Numbered from the stretch's first letter, positions 26,091-35,060 are shown. The stretch: DNA of 48,152 bases from Candidatus Zhuqueibacterota bacterium (GCA_016927835.1 JAFGMA010000311.1:1-48152); one strand, 5' to 3'. The notes: generated by a model from the letters alone, not told the origin. Made by a program: numbers and translations.

Positions 26091-26867
26091 GTGAAGCAAC
26101 GCTGAAAGCGGACGACGCGTATATCATTTGAAAATATCGTGATTTAGCTTGATTTGCGATTTGATATTCAAGGATCCAGGTTGATGATCCGTAACGGCTG
26201 GCTGTGGTTCCATACGATAGGTTTTGCTGGGGGTTTGACAGGTGTATCCCTGAAAGCATCGTCGGGATTAGCATTATCAGGCGCCGCTTAATCGCCGATG
26301 TATCGGAAATGTCCATTGCTGATGGGACTACCGATCAAAAATATGCGCTCGAATTTATCGAAAATACCTACCTGCGGACACCCGCTCGTATCTTCGGCTT
26401 ATAGTTCCTTCAAAGCTGTCTCCGGAATCCTTACATTTCCTGAGTCAATGGTTGTTTTTAAGATTTGCGATGCCTCACGGGTTTCGAAACTGGAGTTTTG
26501 GAACCCGCAATGGAAAGCTCTCTCCGGCAGAATAATCAATTTTACTTGACTTTCACCGATATCTTTTATATATTAGCGCGTTAAAACAAAGTTAGACAGG
26601 CAAAACAATCGGCTTTTGTGCTTGTTATTATTAAAATAAAAACGAGACTCATTCGGGCATTTAGCTGGAAAATGAAACAGACAACTTTTCGATACTTTCA
26701 ACCAAGGCAATGGGGTGGGGAAGAGGTGTGATTGGTTTTGAAGCGCACTATTTTGAGCAAGAAATTACGGCTGATTCTGCAGCTCTTTGAATATCTGTGG
26801 AACGGAAGACAAATAATCGGTTTCTCTTAGCAAACATGTTGACCAAAGATGATGATGAGTTCGATCT
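26091..26867. other. 777-bp interval ahead of feoB, no gene seen
   Basis: Several short frames on both strands here lack ribosome sites and family features. No feoA is present. The interval holds a strong promoter (26546-26574), so the feoB transcript would have a leader of about 290 nt, ending in an 11-codon frame (26836-26871). Confidence 0.55.
26546..26574 (+). promoter_or_regulatory. Promoter for feoB
   Basis: TTGACT (26546-26551), 17 bases, TATATT (26569-26574) is one of the best promoter matches in the window. No clear Fur or DtxR box overlaps it. Confidence 0.7.
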
Positions 26868-26871
26868 ATGA
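26836..26871 (+). CDS. Possible 11-codon leader ORF overlapping feoB
   Basis: ATG TTG ACC AAA ... CTA TGA encodes MLTKDDDEFDL, and its stop overlaps the feoB ATG at 26868 in an ATGA arrangement. It has no evident ribosome site. It may be chance, or it may couple translation of a leader peptide to feoB. Confidence 0.2.
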   Translation: MLTKDDDEFDL

Positions 26872-29027
26872 GGCTACGGCGACGAATAAATAATTATGCA
26901 ATGAGCCAGGGCGGTATTCAAAAAGTTACCAAAATACTCCGCGTGGCACTGGCGGGCAATCCAAATGCAGGCAAAACCAGCATCTTCAATGCGCTTACCG
27001 GGCAATCGCAGCATGTTGGAAATTATCCGGGCGTGACTGTTGAAAAGAAGACCGGTTATATCAAATACAAGGATACCCTCATCGAATTTGTCGATCTTCC
27101 GGGTACTTACAGTCTGACTGCATATTCCCTCGAGGAAGTTGTAGCCCGTGATTTCGTTATTAAAAGCACGCCGGACGTAATAATCGATGTCATTGATTCA
27201 ACCAACCTTGAACGCAATTTGTATCTTTGCCTGCAATTTCAGGAATTGGGCGTGCCCGTTGTGGGTGCGTTGAATATGACGGATGAGGCAAAGAGCAAAG
27301 GTATTCACATAGATGAAAATTTACTCAGCCGGCTAATCGGGCTGCCATTTGTGAAAACAGTCGGCACGAGGGGCGAAGGCAGAGAGCAGTTGCTGGAAGC
27401 GGTGCTGAATGTCGCTAAAGGGCAAATCAGTTCAACCGAGCGGCATCTGAATTATGGCAGGGAGCTTGAGACGCAACACAATCTGTTGATTGCTATTTTA
27501 AAGAATGATGATCAATTTGCGCAAAATTATCCTTTGCACTGGATCGCGATCAAGCTGCTGGAGAACGATGGCGATGCGATTCAAAAAGTCAGGGCAGAGC
27601 ACAATGCGGCAGAGGTCGTTCTTAAAGAAGCGCAGGAACGAAGAGACTGGATTAAAAGGCATTTTGGTGAAGATAGCGAAGTGGTGGTAGGAGAACAGCG
27701 TTATGCCTATATTCACGGCGCGTGCAAGGAAGCGGTGCAGGAGGATGATTCCAGCCAGCGCATCGATTATACTGAAGTCATCGATACCATCGTGCTGAAT
27801 CGGTTCATGGGATTATTGGTATTCATATTGGTGATGTTTGCAATTTACCAATTGACGTTTGCCCTGGGTAATCCGGTCTCGGATTTGATCGATCTTTTTT
27901 TTGCCTGGCTCCAGAATGCAATCACGCAGACGATGCCAGTGGGCGTATTGCGGGATTTTCTTGTTGAAGGCATCATCGGAGGGGTAGGAGGTGTGCTGGT
28001 TTTTTTCCCGATAGTGTTGTTTTTATTCCTGGGGCTGTCATTTCTCGAAGATACCGGCTATATGGCGCGCGCCGCGTTCGTAATGGATAAATTCATGCAT
28101 ATCTTTGGCTTGCATGGACGCAGCTTCATCCCGATGATGGTTTCGACCGGCTGTGCCGTGCCAGGTGTGATGAGTGCGCGCACGTTGGTCAATCCGAAAG
28201 ACCGTATACTGACAATTCTGGTAGCGCCGTTGATGATGTGCGGCGCCAAGACACCGGTAATTGCAATGCTGACCGCTTCGTTTTTCCCTGAAAATGCCGG
28301 ACTGGTTTTCTGGAGCATCTGGTTTCTCAGTTGGGTTTTGGCGCTTATTTTGGCGCGCATTTTCAGAAATGTATTTTACCAGGGCGAGGCATCGCCGTTC
28401 GTAATGGAATTGCCGCCGTATCGTTTGCCCACCGTACGCGGTGTGTTAACTCATGTTTGGGAGAAAAGCTGGACTTATGTGAAAAAAGCCGGAACATTTA
28501 TCCTGGCGGCTTCGATTCTCATCTGGTTTCTGCTCTACTTCCCGAAGCCTCCGAATTCGGCAAAACAGGGAGAACAAAATCCCAAAATTAAGAAAATAGA
28601 AGCCTTGACTCACAGCTTCGGCGGTCGCCTCGGTAAAATGATCGAACCGGTATTCGAACCGTGCGGATTCGACTGGCGCATAGATGTCGCACTCATTGCC
28701 GGATTCGCAGCGAAGGAAGTAATTGTATCCACGATGGGCATTGTTTACGGAATTAGTGAAGGCGATAGTCATGCTGAACTTCAAACTACTTACAAATCAC
28801 CCCTCAAAGAAAAATTGAGAAACGATGGGCGTTACAACCCATCCAACATGCTGGCGTTGATGATTTTCGTGTTGACGTACATTCCGTGCATTGCGACGCT
28901 GGGTGTCGTGAAGAAAGAATTGGGACGATGGCGTTACCCGATCTTCATGGCGGGATATACCCTGGTCATTGCCTGGGTACTCGCTGCTGCTGCATATCAG
29001 ATCGGGCGCCTGATTGGAATAGGATAA
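26868..29027 (+). CDS. feoB: Ferrous iron transporter B
   Basis: This 719-residue inner-membrane protein imports Fe(II). The N-terminal GTPase domain shows G1 GNPNAGKT (30-37), G3 DLPG (76-79) and G4 NMTD (136-139). A helical domain follows, then about eight membrane segments from residue 310 on with two Gate-type blocks; the conserved MMVSTGCAVPGVMSARTL carries the Cys of the iron path. The length is close to that of typical FeoB. A start at 26901 is also possible and would remove an Arg-rich leader of 11 residues; neither start has a good ribosome site. No feoA lies next to it. A small Cys-rich membrane protein follows 3 bp after the stop and is almost certainly co-transcribed. Confidence 0.97.
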   Translation: MRLRRRINNYAMSQGGIQKVTKILRVALAGNPNAGKTSIFNALTGQSQHVGNYPGVTVEKKTGYIKYKDTLIEFVDLPGTYSLTAYSLEEVVARDFVIKSTPDVIIDVIDSTNLERNLYLCLQFQELGVPVVGALNMTDEAKSKGIHIDENLLSRLIGLPFVKTVGTRGEGREQLLEAVLNVAKGQISSTERHLNYGRELETQHNLLIAILKNDDQFAQNYPLHWIAIKLLENDGDAIQKVRAEHNAAEVVLKEAQERRDWIKRHFGEDSEVVVGEQRYAYIHGACKEAVQEDDSSQRIDYTEVIDTIVLNRFMGLLVFILVMFAIYQLTFALGNPVSDLIDLFFAWLQNAITQTMPVGVLRDFLVEGIIGGVGGVLVFFPIVLFLFLGLSFLEDTGYMARAAFVMDKFMHIFGLHGRSFIPMMVSTGCAVPGVMSARTLVNPKDRILTILVAPLMMCGAKTPVIAMLTASFFPENAGLVFWSIWFLSWVLALILARIFRNVFYQGEASPFVMELPPYRLPTVRGVLTHVWEKSWTYVKKAGTFILAASILIWFLLYFPKPPNSAKQGEQNPKIKKIEALTHSFGGRLGKMIEPVFEPCGFDWRIDVALIAGFAAKEVIVSTMGIVYGISEGDSHAELQTTYKSPLKEKLRNDGRYNPSNMLALMIFVLTYIPCIATLGVVKKELGRWRYPIFMAGYTLVIAWVLAAAAYQIGRLIGIG

Positions 29028-29030
29028 ATC

Positions 29031-29237
29031 ATGTGGCAATATATTATCGTATTCGCGGCGCTGATTCTGGCAATCCTTTTTCTCGTACGATATTATTATC
29101 GAAAATTCCAGGAGACCGGTTGTTCAGACGCGTGCTGCGATTGTCCGTTCAATCAAAAAACGTATTGCGCGAAATATGAAAAATCGCGTGAATCAGTCGT
29201 TCCCGGCAAGCATACCGGGAACGACACGCAACGATGA
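29031..29237 (+). CDS. FeoB-associated Cys-rich membrane protein
   Basis: This 68-residue protein has one N-terminal membrane helix (residues 3-20, IIVFAALILAILFLV) and a short cytoplasmic tail with Cys31, Cys35, Cys36, Cys38 and Cys46 (CSDACCDCPF). This matches the small proteins found directly after feoB in many bacteria, thought to help FeoB function, perhaps by metal binding. It starts 3 bp after the feoB stop, so translation is probably coupled. Its last codons overlap a perfect hairpin (29196-29225), and the tail after about residue 52 may not be conserved. The exact role is not established. Confidence 0.88.
   Translation: MWQYIIVFAALILAILFLVRYYYRKFQETGCSDACCDCPFNQKTYCAKYEKSRESVVPGKHTGNDTQR
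29196..29225. terminator. Perfect 11-bp hairpin between convergent genes
   Basis: GTCGTTCCCGG (29196-29206) and CCGGGAACGAC (29215-29225) form a perfect G/C-rich stem with an 8-base loop, inside the last codons of the Cys-rich gene and just ahead of the convergent mannosidase stop. No T-run follows on either strand, so it may be a REP-type palindrome or a transcript-end stabiliser rather than an intrinsic terminator. Confidence 0.5.
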
Positions 29238-29243
29238 AGCATT

Positions 29244-32200
29244 TTATATGCCGGTTACGCGAAAAGAACAAAGCTCGAAAGGCTTGATATGAAATTTGAA
29301 TGCCCGATCGCTGATTTCTATTTCAGCGGGCACCTGATTTTCGAGCGCGGTACAGGCTTCAACCGTTTTGATTTTAAATCCGGCATTCACTTCAACCATT
29401 CCGCGCGAACCATGCGCCTCGTACAGCCGAATGATTATTCCTCCACCATCCTCTGCCGGTTTAACGGTATCTACGATGACACTATCCTTCGAAACGCTCA
29501 ACAATGATTCCAGACATCTCGTCGAACCGCCCGCGGATTTTTTGACGCGCGCCAGCAGCGGATTATTGAGCTCCAATGCACGGCTGACCGTCGAACCGTC
29601 AGTCCATCGCCCGTGATGCGGATAGATAGCGTAGGTAATTTCGTGTGCGCCCAGGTCTGCGGTCGGATCCGGCATATCCGAGCCCCGGAGCAGGGTGATG
29701 CGCATTTTGTGTCCCTTGACATCGTAGCCGTATTTGCTGTCGTTTAGCAAGCTAACACCGTAATCATCCTCTGACAAATCGATCCAGCGATGACCGCATA
29801 CTTCGAATTTCGCCTGATCAAGATATTGATTTTTGTGCGTGCTGCGTTCGATGGCGCCGAACTGGATTTCATAAGTCGCTTTCTTTGATAAGAGATCCAC
29901 GGGAAATGCCACCTTCAACAGCACCTGGCGCTCTTGCCAGTTGAAGCGAGTTTTGAAATCGATCCGATTCAGATGATCGTAAAGCATAATATCCTGTTCC
30001 ATGCTCGATTTGCGGAAGCTGCGCTTCACACGGATCAACATGCGAACCGGTCCGGTTTCAAGCACTTCGATAGTTGCGTCATCATTCAGTGGATACTGCC
30101 GTAATTCAAATGTATCGTGGATGTTCCAGGCAGCTTCGGTATCGGGACCATCCTGAAATAGCTCCATCACATTGGCGGCTTCGCCATCGGGGATGATTTC
30201 GCGCTCCAGCTTTCTATCGACCAGACTCTTAATCGTACCATCCGGATTCAGGGTCAGGGTGAAGTATCGGTTTTTAAACGTCAGCCCGTCGTGCGCCAGC
30301 GATGTTTGCATTTTATCGCCGTGCGGTTTATCGGAGGTCTCATAAGCCGTTGCGCTTAACGGAGCGACCGGACTGGAATAGATCAGCAGGGAGCCGGTGT
30401 GGGTTGTCTGAATTACCACAGGCTGCCCGGTTTCATCCCGGATGGATCGCACAGATTTCAGCGCCGCATCATCCAACTCAATCAAACCGCGATGGGAGAA
30501 AGAAAGCGGATTGAAGACAATAACCGAATTGGCAAGCGCGGAAAGGTTGTCGGTTAATTTTGCCAGGAGGCTGTCAATCCCTTGCTGTGCTTTATGAGCA
30601 GCGTCTTTCATTTCACCCAGCGTATCCTGATAAACCTGGTGAATGGATGACCCCGGCAGATCGTCGTGGAACTGATGGAGCAGCAACACACGCCAGAGCT
30701 CTTCGAATTGCTGTGCAGAAAGAGCGACTCCAAAGGGTTTGGCGACGATGCTCAGCAATTCGTAATTCCGCAGCAGGATTTCCAGTTTTCGGTTCGTTTT
30801 TTTGACATCCGCCTGTGTGGTATAAGTTCCGCGATGGGTTTGCAAATAAAGCTCATCATCCCAAACAGGCAGTTTGTCAATCTGTTTTTCGACTTTTTCG
30901 AAATACGCTTCCGCCCTGCCAATGGTCGTTTGCGGCAAGCCGGGATAATTTTTAACGCGCTTCGCATATTCCAGCATTCCCATGGTGACACCGCCTCCGC
31001 CATCGCCATGCCCGAACGGAAACATGACCTCGTCGTAAACGTCTTTTTGCGCAAAATTTTCCCATCCCTCTGCCAATTGATCAGGTTTGGGATATCCGCC
31101 ATAAAAATTGTGCAGCAGCGGGATGTGCGCTATTACTTCGGTACCGTCAATTCCTTTCCATTTGAAAAGGTGCACCGGAAATTTCTCCTTCGCCTGCCAG
31201 TGCAGTTTACTCGTCAAGAAGAAGTCGATTTCGGCGTGTTTCAGAATGGTTGGCAACGTGCCCGGATAACCGAAAACATCTGGCAGCCAGCAGGTGCGCG
31301 TTTTGACACCGAATTCTTTCTGAAAAAACTGGTTGCCATAAATCATCTGGCGCAATAACGATTCACCGGAGGGTACGTTGCAGTCGGATTCCACCCACAT
31401 TGCGCCGCAAACTTCCCAGCGACCGGTAGCAGCCCATTGTTTGATTTCATCGTACAGCGCCGGATAGTGCTCTTTGACGAAAATATATAAATGCGGCTGC
31501 GAGCCAATGAAAACATAGTCAGGATATTTTTCGAGCAAGCGAATGACGGTCGAGAATGTGCGCCCGGATTTTCGGATCGATTCCGAGTAGGGCCAAAGCC
31601 ATGAAACATCGATATGTGAATTTCCTACCAGGTGGATTTTTCCGGATTCATTGTCATGCCCGATTTCCGGCAACCGGTCTTTCAGCAATTGTGCTGCTTG
31701 CTGTAGCTCATTCATAAACACATCATTGCCATTGGTCAGGTCAACTGCGAGCAACACATCTTCCAGCAATTTTTCTTTCAATTTTTTTCGACGCCCGTTG
31801 GATTCGACTTGCGCCGATTCTCTCAGCACTTGAACGTCGTAATAGAATGCCCGGACGACTTCGTTAATCGTTACTGTCTGGAAGGAAATTGTTGAAAAAT
31901 CTTCACTGTATCGCTCCGGATCTCGCATTGCCCCCAGCAGTGACATCATTTCGACGCTGAGGGTCACGCTTTTGCCTTTGATTTCTTCCTTGATGGGTAT
32001 GAGTCCGTGATTGTTGTCGATGCCGGCGTAAGGACGATCATCGATATACAGCAGCGCTTCACCATTGGCTATTTTAAAATTAAAATAATTTCTATCTTTG
32101 GGAATCGTATAATTTATTTTAAATTCTATCGTAGCCAGGGGTTTGAACTGAGTACCCGGCTTAAAATCCAGCCAGTCTGTTACGTAATTGATGTCACCAG

Positions 32201-32309
32201 GATTATTGTATTCCGCCAGTCGGTATTTCCAGCCATCAATTCGCTCTGCCGATGTAACCATTTTTTGCTCGAGAACATCGATTTTGCGGCTTAAGATTCG
32301 TTCGTGCAT
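29244..32309 (-). CDS. Glycoside hydrolase family 38 alpha-mannosidase
   Basis: This 1021-residue protein is a GH38 retaining alpha-mannosidase. An N-terminal beta domain (1-220) precedes the catalytic barrel. Zinc ligands lie in VGNSHIDVSWLWP (His232, Asp234) and the nucleophile is Asp344 in CWLPDVFGYPG; AMWVESDCNVPSGESL and FPFGHGDGGGGVT are further family blocks. The long C-terminal half forms the usual beta-sandwich domains. No signal peptide is seen, so it acts on oligosaccharides after uptake. GGAG precedes the ATG at a normal distance and a promoter lies 57 bp upstream. It ends 6 bp from the convergent Cys-rich gene. Confidence 0.97.
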   Translation of the reverse strand: MHERILSRKIDVLEQKMVTSAERIDGWKYRLAEYNNPGDINYVTDWLDFKPGTQFKPLATIEFKINYTIPKDRNYFNFKIANGEALLYIDDRPYAGIDNNHGLIPIKEEIKGKSVTLSVEMMSLLGAMRDPERYSEDFSTISFQTVTINEVVRAFYYDVQVLRESAQVESNGRRKKLKEKLLEDVLLAVDLTNGNDVFMNELQQAAQLLKDRLPEIGHDNESGKIHLVGNSHIDVSWLWPYSESIRKSGRTFSTVIRLLEKYPDYVFIGSQPHLYIFVKEHYPALYDEIKQWAATGRWEVCGAMWVESDCNVPSGESLLRQMIYGNQFFQKEFGVKTRTCWLPDVFGYPGTLPTILKHAEIDFFLTSKLHWQAKEKFPVHLFKWKGIDGTEVIAHIPLLHNFYGGYPKPDQLAEGWENFAQKDVYDEVMFPFGHGDGGGGVTMGMLEYAKRVKNYPGLPQTTIGRAEAYFEKVEKQIDKLPVWDDELYLQTHRGTYTTQADVKKTNRKLEILLRNYELLSIVAKPFGVALSAQQFEELWRVLLLHQFHDDLPGSSIHQVYQDTLGEMKDAAHKAQQGIDSLLAKLTDNLSALANSVIVFNPLSFSHRGLIELDDAALKSVRSIRDETGQPVVIQTTHTGSLLIYSSPVAPLSATAYETSDKPHGDKMQTSLAHDGLTFKNRYFTLTLNPDGTIKSLVDRKLEREIIPDGEAANVMELFQDGPDTEAAWNIHDTFELRQYPLNDDATIEVLETGPVRMLIRVKRSFRKSSMEQDIMLYDHLNRIDFKTRFNWQERQVLLKVAFPVDLLSKKATYEIQFGAIERSTHKNQYLDQAKFEVCGHRWIDLSEDDYGVSLLNDSKYGYDVKGHKMRITLLRGSDMPDPTADLGAHEITYAIYPHHGRWTDGSTVSRALELNNPLLARVKKSAGGSTRCLESLLSVSKDSVIVDTVKPAEDGGGIIIRLYEAHGSRGMVEVNAGFKIKTVEACTALENQVPAEIEISDRAFKFHIKPFELCSFRVTGI

Positions 32310-32365
32310 ATATTGTCTCCGATGATAATTAAAATGGTTGGTTCAGGTTGAATTTAAAAGTGCTT

Positions 32366-32393
32366 AATATACTAAAAAATTCCAGAAGATCAA
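32366..32393 (-). promoter_or_regulatory. Promoter for the alpha-mannosidase
   Basis: On the minus strand TTGATC (32388-32393), 16 bases, TATATT (32366-32371), about 57 nt ahead of the ATG. Confidence 0.5.
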
Positions 32394-32520
32394 AGGATTA
32401 TTCAACACTCGCGATGATCATTCAGATGCCGTTTCCCAAGCGCAGTATTCAGGGCGGCGAATCCTGCCAAAACTCGGAAATCACCGCTATCCGGCGATTA
32501 CGCACATTGAAATTTTGAAC

Positions 32521-32549
32521 TTGACATTTGCTGCCAGTTTTTATATATT
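32521..32549 (+). promoter_or_regulatory. Strong promoter ahead of the Cys-rich protein gene
   Basis: TTGACA (32521-32526), 17 bases, TATATT (32544-32549) is nearly perfect. The first called gene starts about 295 nt downstream at 32847. Confidence 0.75.
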
Positions 32550-32713
32550 GAAAATTCGAATATTCAGTACTTGAATGATTACCAGCAGATCGCGTAAATA
32601 TCGCCTTGCATTCCGGGAATGACGGGCTCGAAATATAATTTAGCGCAATGGCAAAAAGGAAAGCTGGGCTATCAATAGCGCCCGTTGATTCAATTCCTGT
32701 CCTTGCGCGTTAG

Positions 32714-32854
32714 TTGCAGCATGCGGCGCCTCTGGCTGGGCAGCGTAGAGTTGAGGGATCGATCAGCGAACTGGTTGATGAATGGATGAAAAAGATTGCG
32801 ATCACTTCCTGTGGCATCGAAAAGTTTTTGGATATGGTGAGACCGAATGTTTAA
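32714..32854 (+). CDS. Possible 46-residue ORF overlapping the next gene
   Basis: A TTG-started frame of 46 residues (containing SISELVDEWMKKIAITS) ends 8 bp inside the gene at 32847. Its composition is protein-like, but there is no clear ribosome site or known relative. It lies within the transcript predicted from the promoter at 32521-32549. Confidence 0.25.
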   Translation: MQHAAPLAGQRRVEGSISELVDEWMKKIAITSCGIEKFLDMVRPNV

Positions 32855-33203
32855 AAAATGCGGTGCATGTAAAAAAATATGGAATACGGTTGATGAATTT
32901 GTAAATGATCCCAATGTCAAGGTGCTCTGGTTGCAGGTGATTCCCGGAATTCCAGATGCAAATTGCATCATATTTGAGCATCGGGATTGCGGCAGCACGG
33001 TATCCGTTCTAACCCCAAAACTTCGTCATCTGCTCAGAAGAGAATTCAATTATACGGAAGATTTGTACGGAACAGAAGCATGCAATAACCATTGCAATAC
33101 GCGCAATACAATGGCAGCATGCGAAAAAGAATGTGTCAATGCCCAGGATAGAGAGCTCGCCCGGTTGCTGGTTGCTCTGAAATGGGCTGATCAGGAAGAT
33201 TGA
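32847..33203 (+). CDS. Small eight-cysteine protein of unknown function
   Basis: This 118-residue protein is not recognised. It starts MFKKCGACKK with a CxxC (Cys5, Cys8), then Cys40 and Cys48 (CIIFEHRDCGSTVSVLT), and Cys79, Cys83, Cys92 and Cys96 in pairs near the end, with two neighbouring His residues. The CxxC and the C-x7-C spacing suggest one or two bound zinc ions or an iron-sulfur cluster. There is no signal peptide or membrane helix. It lies between the mannosidase and the signalling genes, about 260 bp from the lone receiver. The role is unknown. Confidence 0.8.
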   Translation: MFKKCGACKKIWNTVDEFVNDPNVKVLWLQVIPGIPDANCIIFEHRDCGSTVSVLTPKLRHLLRREFNYTEDLYGTEACNNHCNTRNTMAACEKECVNAQDRELARLLVALKWADQED

Positions 33204-33314
33204 GTGTGTTTAGTTGGAAGTGCCACTCAGGGAATTCACGAGTTTTGGCAGAGAAGATTCACAGGAACAAATTTCGTATTTGGTGGCTATACCAAAAGTC
33301 CTTATTTCTTCGCC

Positions 33315-33374
33315 CTGAGCGGAGTCGAAGGGTGATAAGTCATTGTTAATTCGGTATGCTTCGATTCCGCTCAG
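33315..33374. repeat. REP-like inverted repeat (CTGAGCGGAGTCGAAG type)
   Basis: CTGAGCGGAGTCGAAG (33315-33330) and CTTCGATTCCGCTCAG (33359-33374) are reverse complements with one mismatch, separated by 28 bp. The word is a widespread dispersed intergenic repeat in many bacterial genomes. It lies between the Cys-rich gene and the lone receiver gene. Confidence 0.75.
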
Positions 33375-33463
33375 CATGAAAATGTTAGTTCTCGTTCATG
33401 CACTATTTAAACATTACAGCCGATGGACAAAGATTAATTCATCTTTTAAAAACGGAGTGAGAA

Positions 33464-33868
33464 ATGGCAGCGAATTCGAAAATTTTAATCATCGATGACG
33501 ATGAAGACTTTCGTATTTCCATTCGGACCTTACTGGAGAGTCAGAACTACGTTGTTATCGAGGCGGAATCAGGTAAAAAGGGGCTGCAAAAACTGAAACA
33601 GGAAAAACCCGATTTAATCGTTCTGGACATTATGATGGAAACCATCGATGAGGGCTATAGTCTCAACCAGGTCGTTAAATTTCAAAAGGACTACAAGGAT
33701 TATAAAGATATTCCGATTCTGATGGTGTCATCGATTCAGGAAGATCCGCTCTCGCGTTTTCCGAAAGCCATGGGACAGGTCGATATGATTACCCCGGATC
33801 AATATATGACGAAGCCGGTTGATATACCGAAATTCCTCGAATTGGTAAAAAAGCTGATTCAAAAATAA
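33464..33868 (+). CDS. Single-domain response regulator (receiver)
   Basis: This 134-residue protein is a stand-alone CheY-like receiver. The acidic pocket is IIDDDEDF (Asp11-Asp13), the phosphorylated residue Asp55 in IVLDIMMET, the switch Ser89/Ser90 in LMVSSIQ and the conserved Lys117 in YMTKPVD. There is no output domain. The loop between Asp55 and the Ser is longer than usual (EGYSLNQVVKFQKDYKDYKD), typical of a subgroup found beside sensor kinases in anaerobic and delta-type bacteria. GGAGTGAG precedes the ATG. It heads a run of three signalling genes and probably passes phosphate between, or away from, the two kinases. Confidence 0.93.
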   Translation: MAANSKILIIDDDEDFRISIRTLLESQNYVVIEAESGKKGLQKLKQEKPDLIVLDIMMETIDEGYSLNQVVKFQKDYKDYKDIPILMVSSIQEDPLSRFPKAMGQVDMITPDQYMTKPVDIPKFLELVKKLIQK

Positions 33869-33938
33869 CCTGCGGGATTTGCGTGCTTTTGCGCAGCGCT
33901 TGATAATTTGTCGAATCACAAATAGATGATACAACCAG

Positions 33939-35060
33939 ATGACTGATGAACGCCAGCAACAAAAAAGAATCATTGTGATTGATGATGATCCGGTGATGCG
34001 GCTTTCCTGTTTGAAAATTTTAAAAAAAGAAGGTTTTTTTGTCGAAGCCTTTGAAGATGGTGAGATGGGTTTGGCGCGAATTCGAGAGCAAAAACCCGAT
34101 CTACTCGTCGTCGACTTGAAGATGCCCAAAATGGGCGGACTTGAAGTCATCAGCCGGGTAAAGCAAATTGATCCTGACATCTGCATCGTTGTGATCACAG
34201 GGTACGCCACAATCGGCACCGCGGTCGAAGCCATGAAGACCGGCGCTTATGATTTTTTGCCCAAACCGTTTACGCCGGATGAGCTCCGCTTAATTGTCAA
34301 TCGAGGCTTTGAACGGATAGAGCTATCGCGACAATCAAAGCGTTTAAAAGCCGAAAAAGAGAAAATTGAGCGGCGTTTCATTTCATTCGTATCTCACCAA
34401 TTGCAATCCCCCCTGGTTGCTGTTCAGCAATATCTGGATGTTCTTCAGCATTTGGGTGATTTGCCGAAAACTGCCGGACAGCGGAAAGACTGGATAGACC
34501 GATCCATTGCGCGTATCAAGGAAATGCGGGCAATTGTCAATGATTGGTTAACCATTTCGAAAATCGAAAGCGGGCAATTCGTTGCCAATCGGGAATTGCT
34601 TCCTATTCTGCGAATCATTGAGGATGTAATCGACAGCTATTCTCTCCAGGCAAAAGAACAAGAGATTGAGCTGGCGAGCGACATGCCAGAGCAACTGGAT
34701 TCAATAAAATGCCATGAGGAATGCCTGCGAATGCTGGTTTCAAACCTTATCAGCAATGCGATTAAATATACGCCTTCCGGAGGAAAAGTCAGCGTAAAAG
34801 CCCGGGAAGACGCGGATGGTATTTATATCAGTGTTACGGATACGGGCATTGGCATTCCATCGGATAAGCTGGAAGTCATTTTTGAAGAATTCTATCGGAT
34901 AAAATGCGAATCGACCAGGCATATAGCAGGGACCGGACTTGGTCTGCCAATTTGCAGAAAAATCGTTACTGAATTGGGAGGAACGATTGAAGTTACCAGT
35001 GCAGAGAAACGCGGCTCAACCTTTACGATTCGCTTACCAAAAGAAGCTTCAACGAATTGA
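33939..35060 (+). CDS. Receiver-histidine kinase hybrid
   Basis: This 373-residue soluble protein has an N-terminal receiver (10-125; Asp59 phosphorylated, Thr87, Lys109 in LPKPF), followed by a HisKA dimerisation helix with the phosphorylated His153 in FVSHQLQSP, and a HATPase domain with the N box LISNAIKYTPSG, VTDTGIGIP and GTGLGLP. The order receiver-kinase means phosphate at Asp59 may control kinase activity rather than drive an output. There is no sensor or membrane segment, so it must receive its signal from another protein. No ribosome site is evident. It lies 70 bp behind the lone receiver and 130 bp before the Cache kinase. Confidence 0.93.
   Translation: MTDERQQQKRIIVIDDDPVMRLSCLKILKKEGFFVEAFEDGEMGLARIREQKPDLLVVDLKMPKMGGLEVISRVKQIDPDICIVVITGYATIGTAVEAMKTGAYDFLPKPFTPDELRLIVNRGFERIELSRQSKRLKAEKEKIERRFISFVSHQLQSPLVAVQQYLDVLQHLGDLPKTAGQRKDWIDRSIARIKEMRAIVNDWLTISKIESGQFVANRELLPILRIIEDVIDSYSLQAKEQEIELASDMPEQLDSIKCHEECLRMLVSNLISNAIKYTPSGGKVSVKAREDADGIYISVTDTGIGIPSDKLEVIFEEFYRIKCESTRHIAGTGLGLPICRKIVTELGGTIEVTSAEKRGSTFTIRLPKEASTN

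Larger units (their letters stand above)
32310..32846. other. Divergent intergenic interval with two promoters
   Basis: This 537-bp interval carries a minus-strand promoter for the mannosidase, a plus-strand promoter at 32521-32549, and a possible 46-codon plus-strand frame (32714-32854). A short palindrome CATTCCGGGAATG lies near 32610. Confidence 0.55.

Noticed and set aside
26204..26549. Two short plus-strand frames before feoB, possible feoA remnant
   Set aside because: No FeoA features and no ribosome sites.
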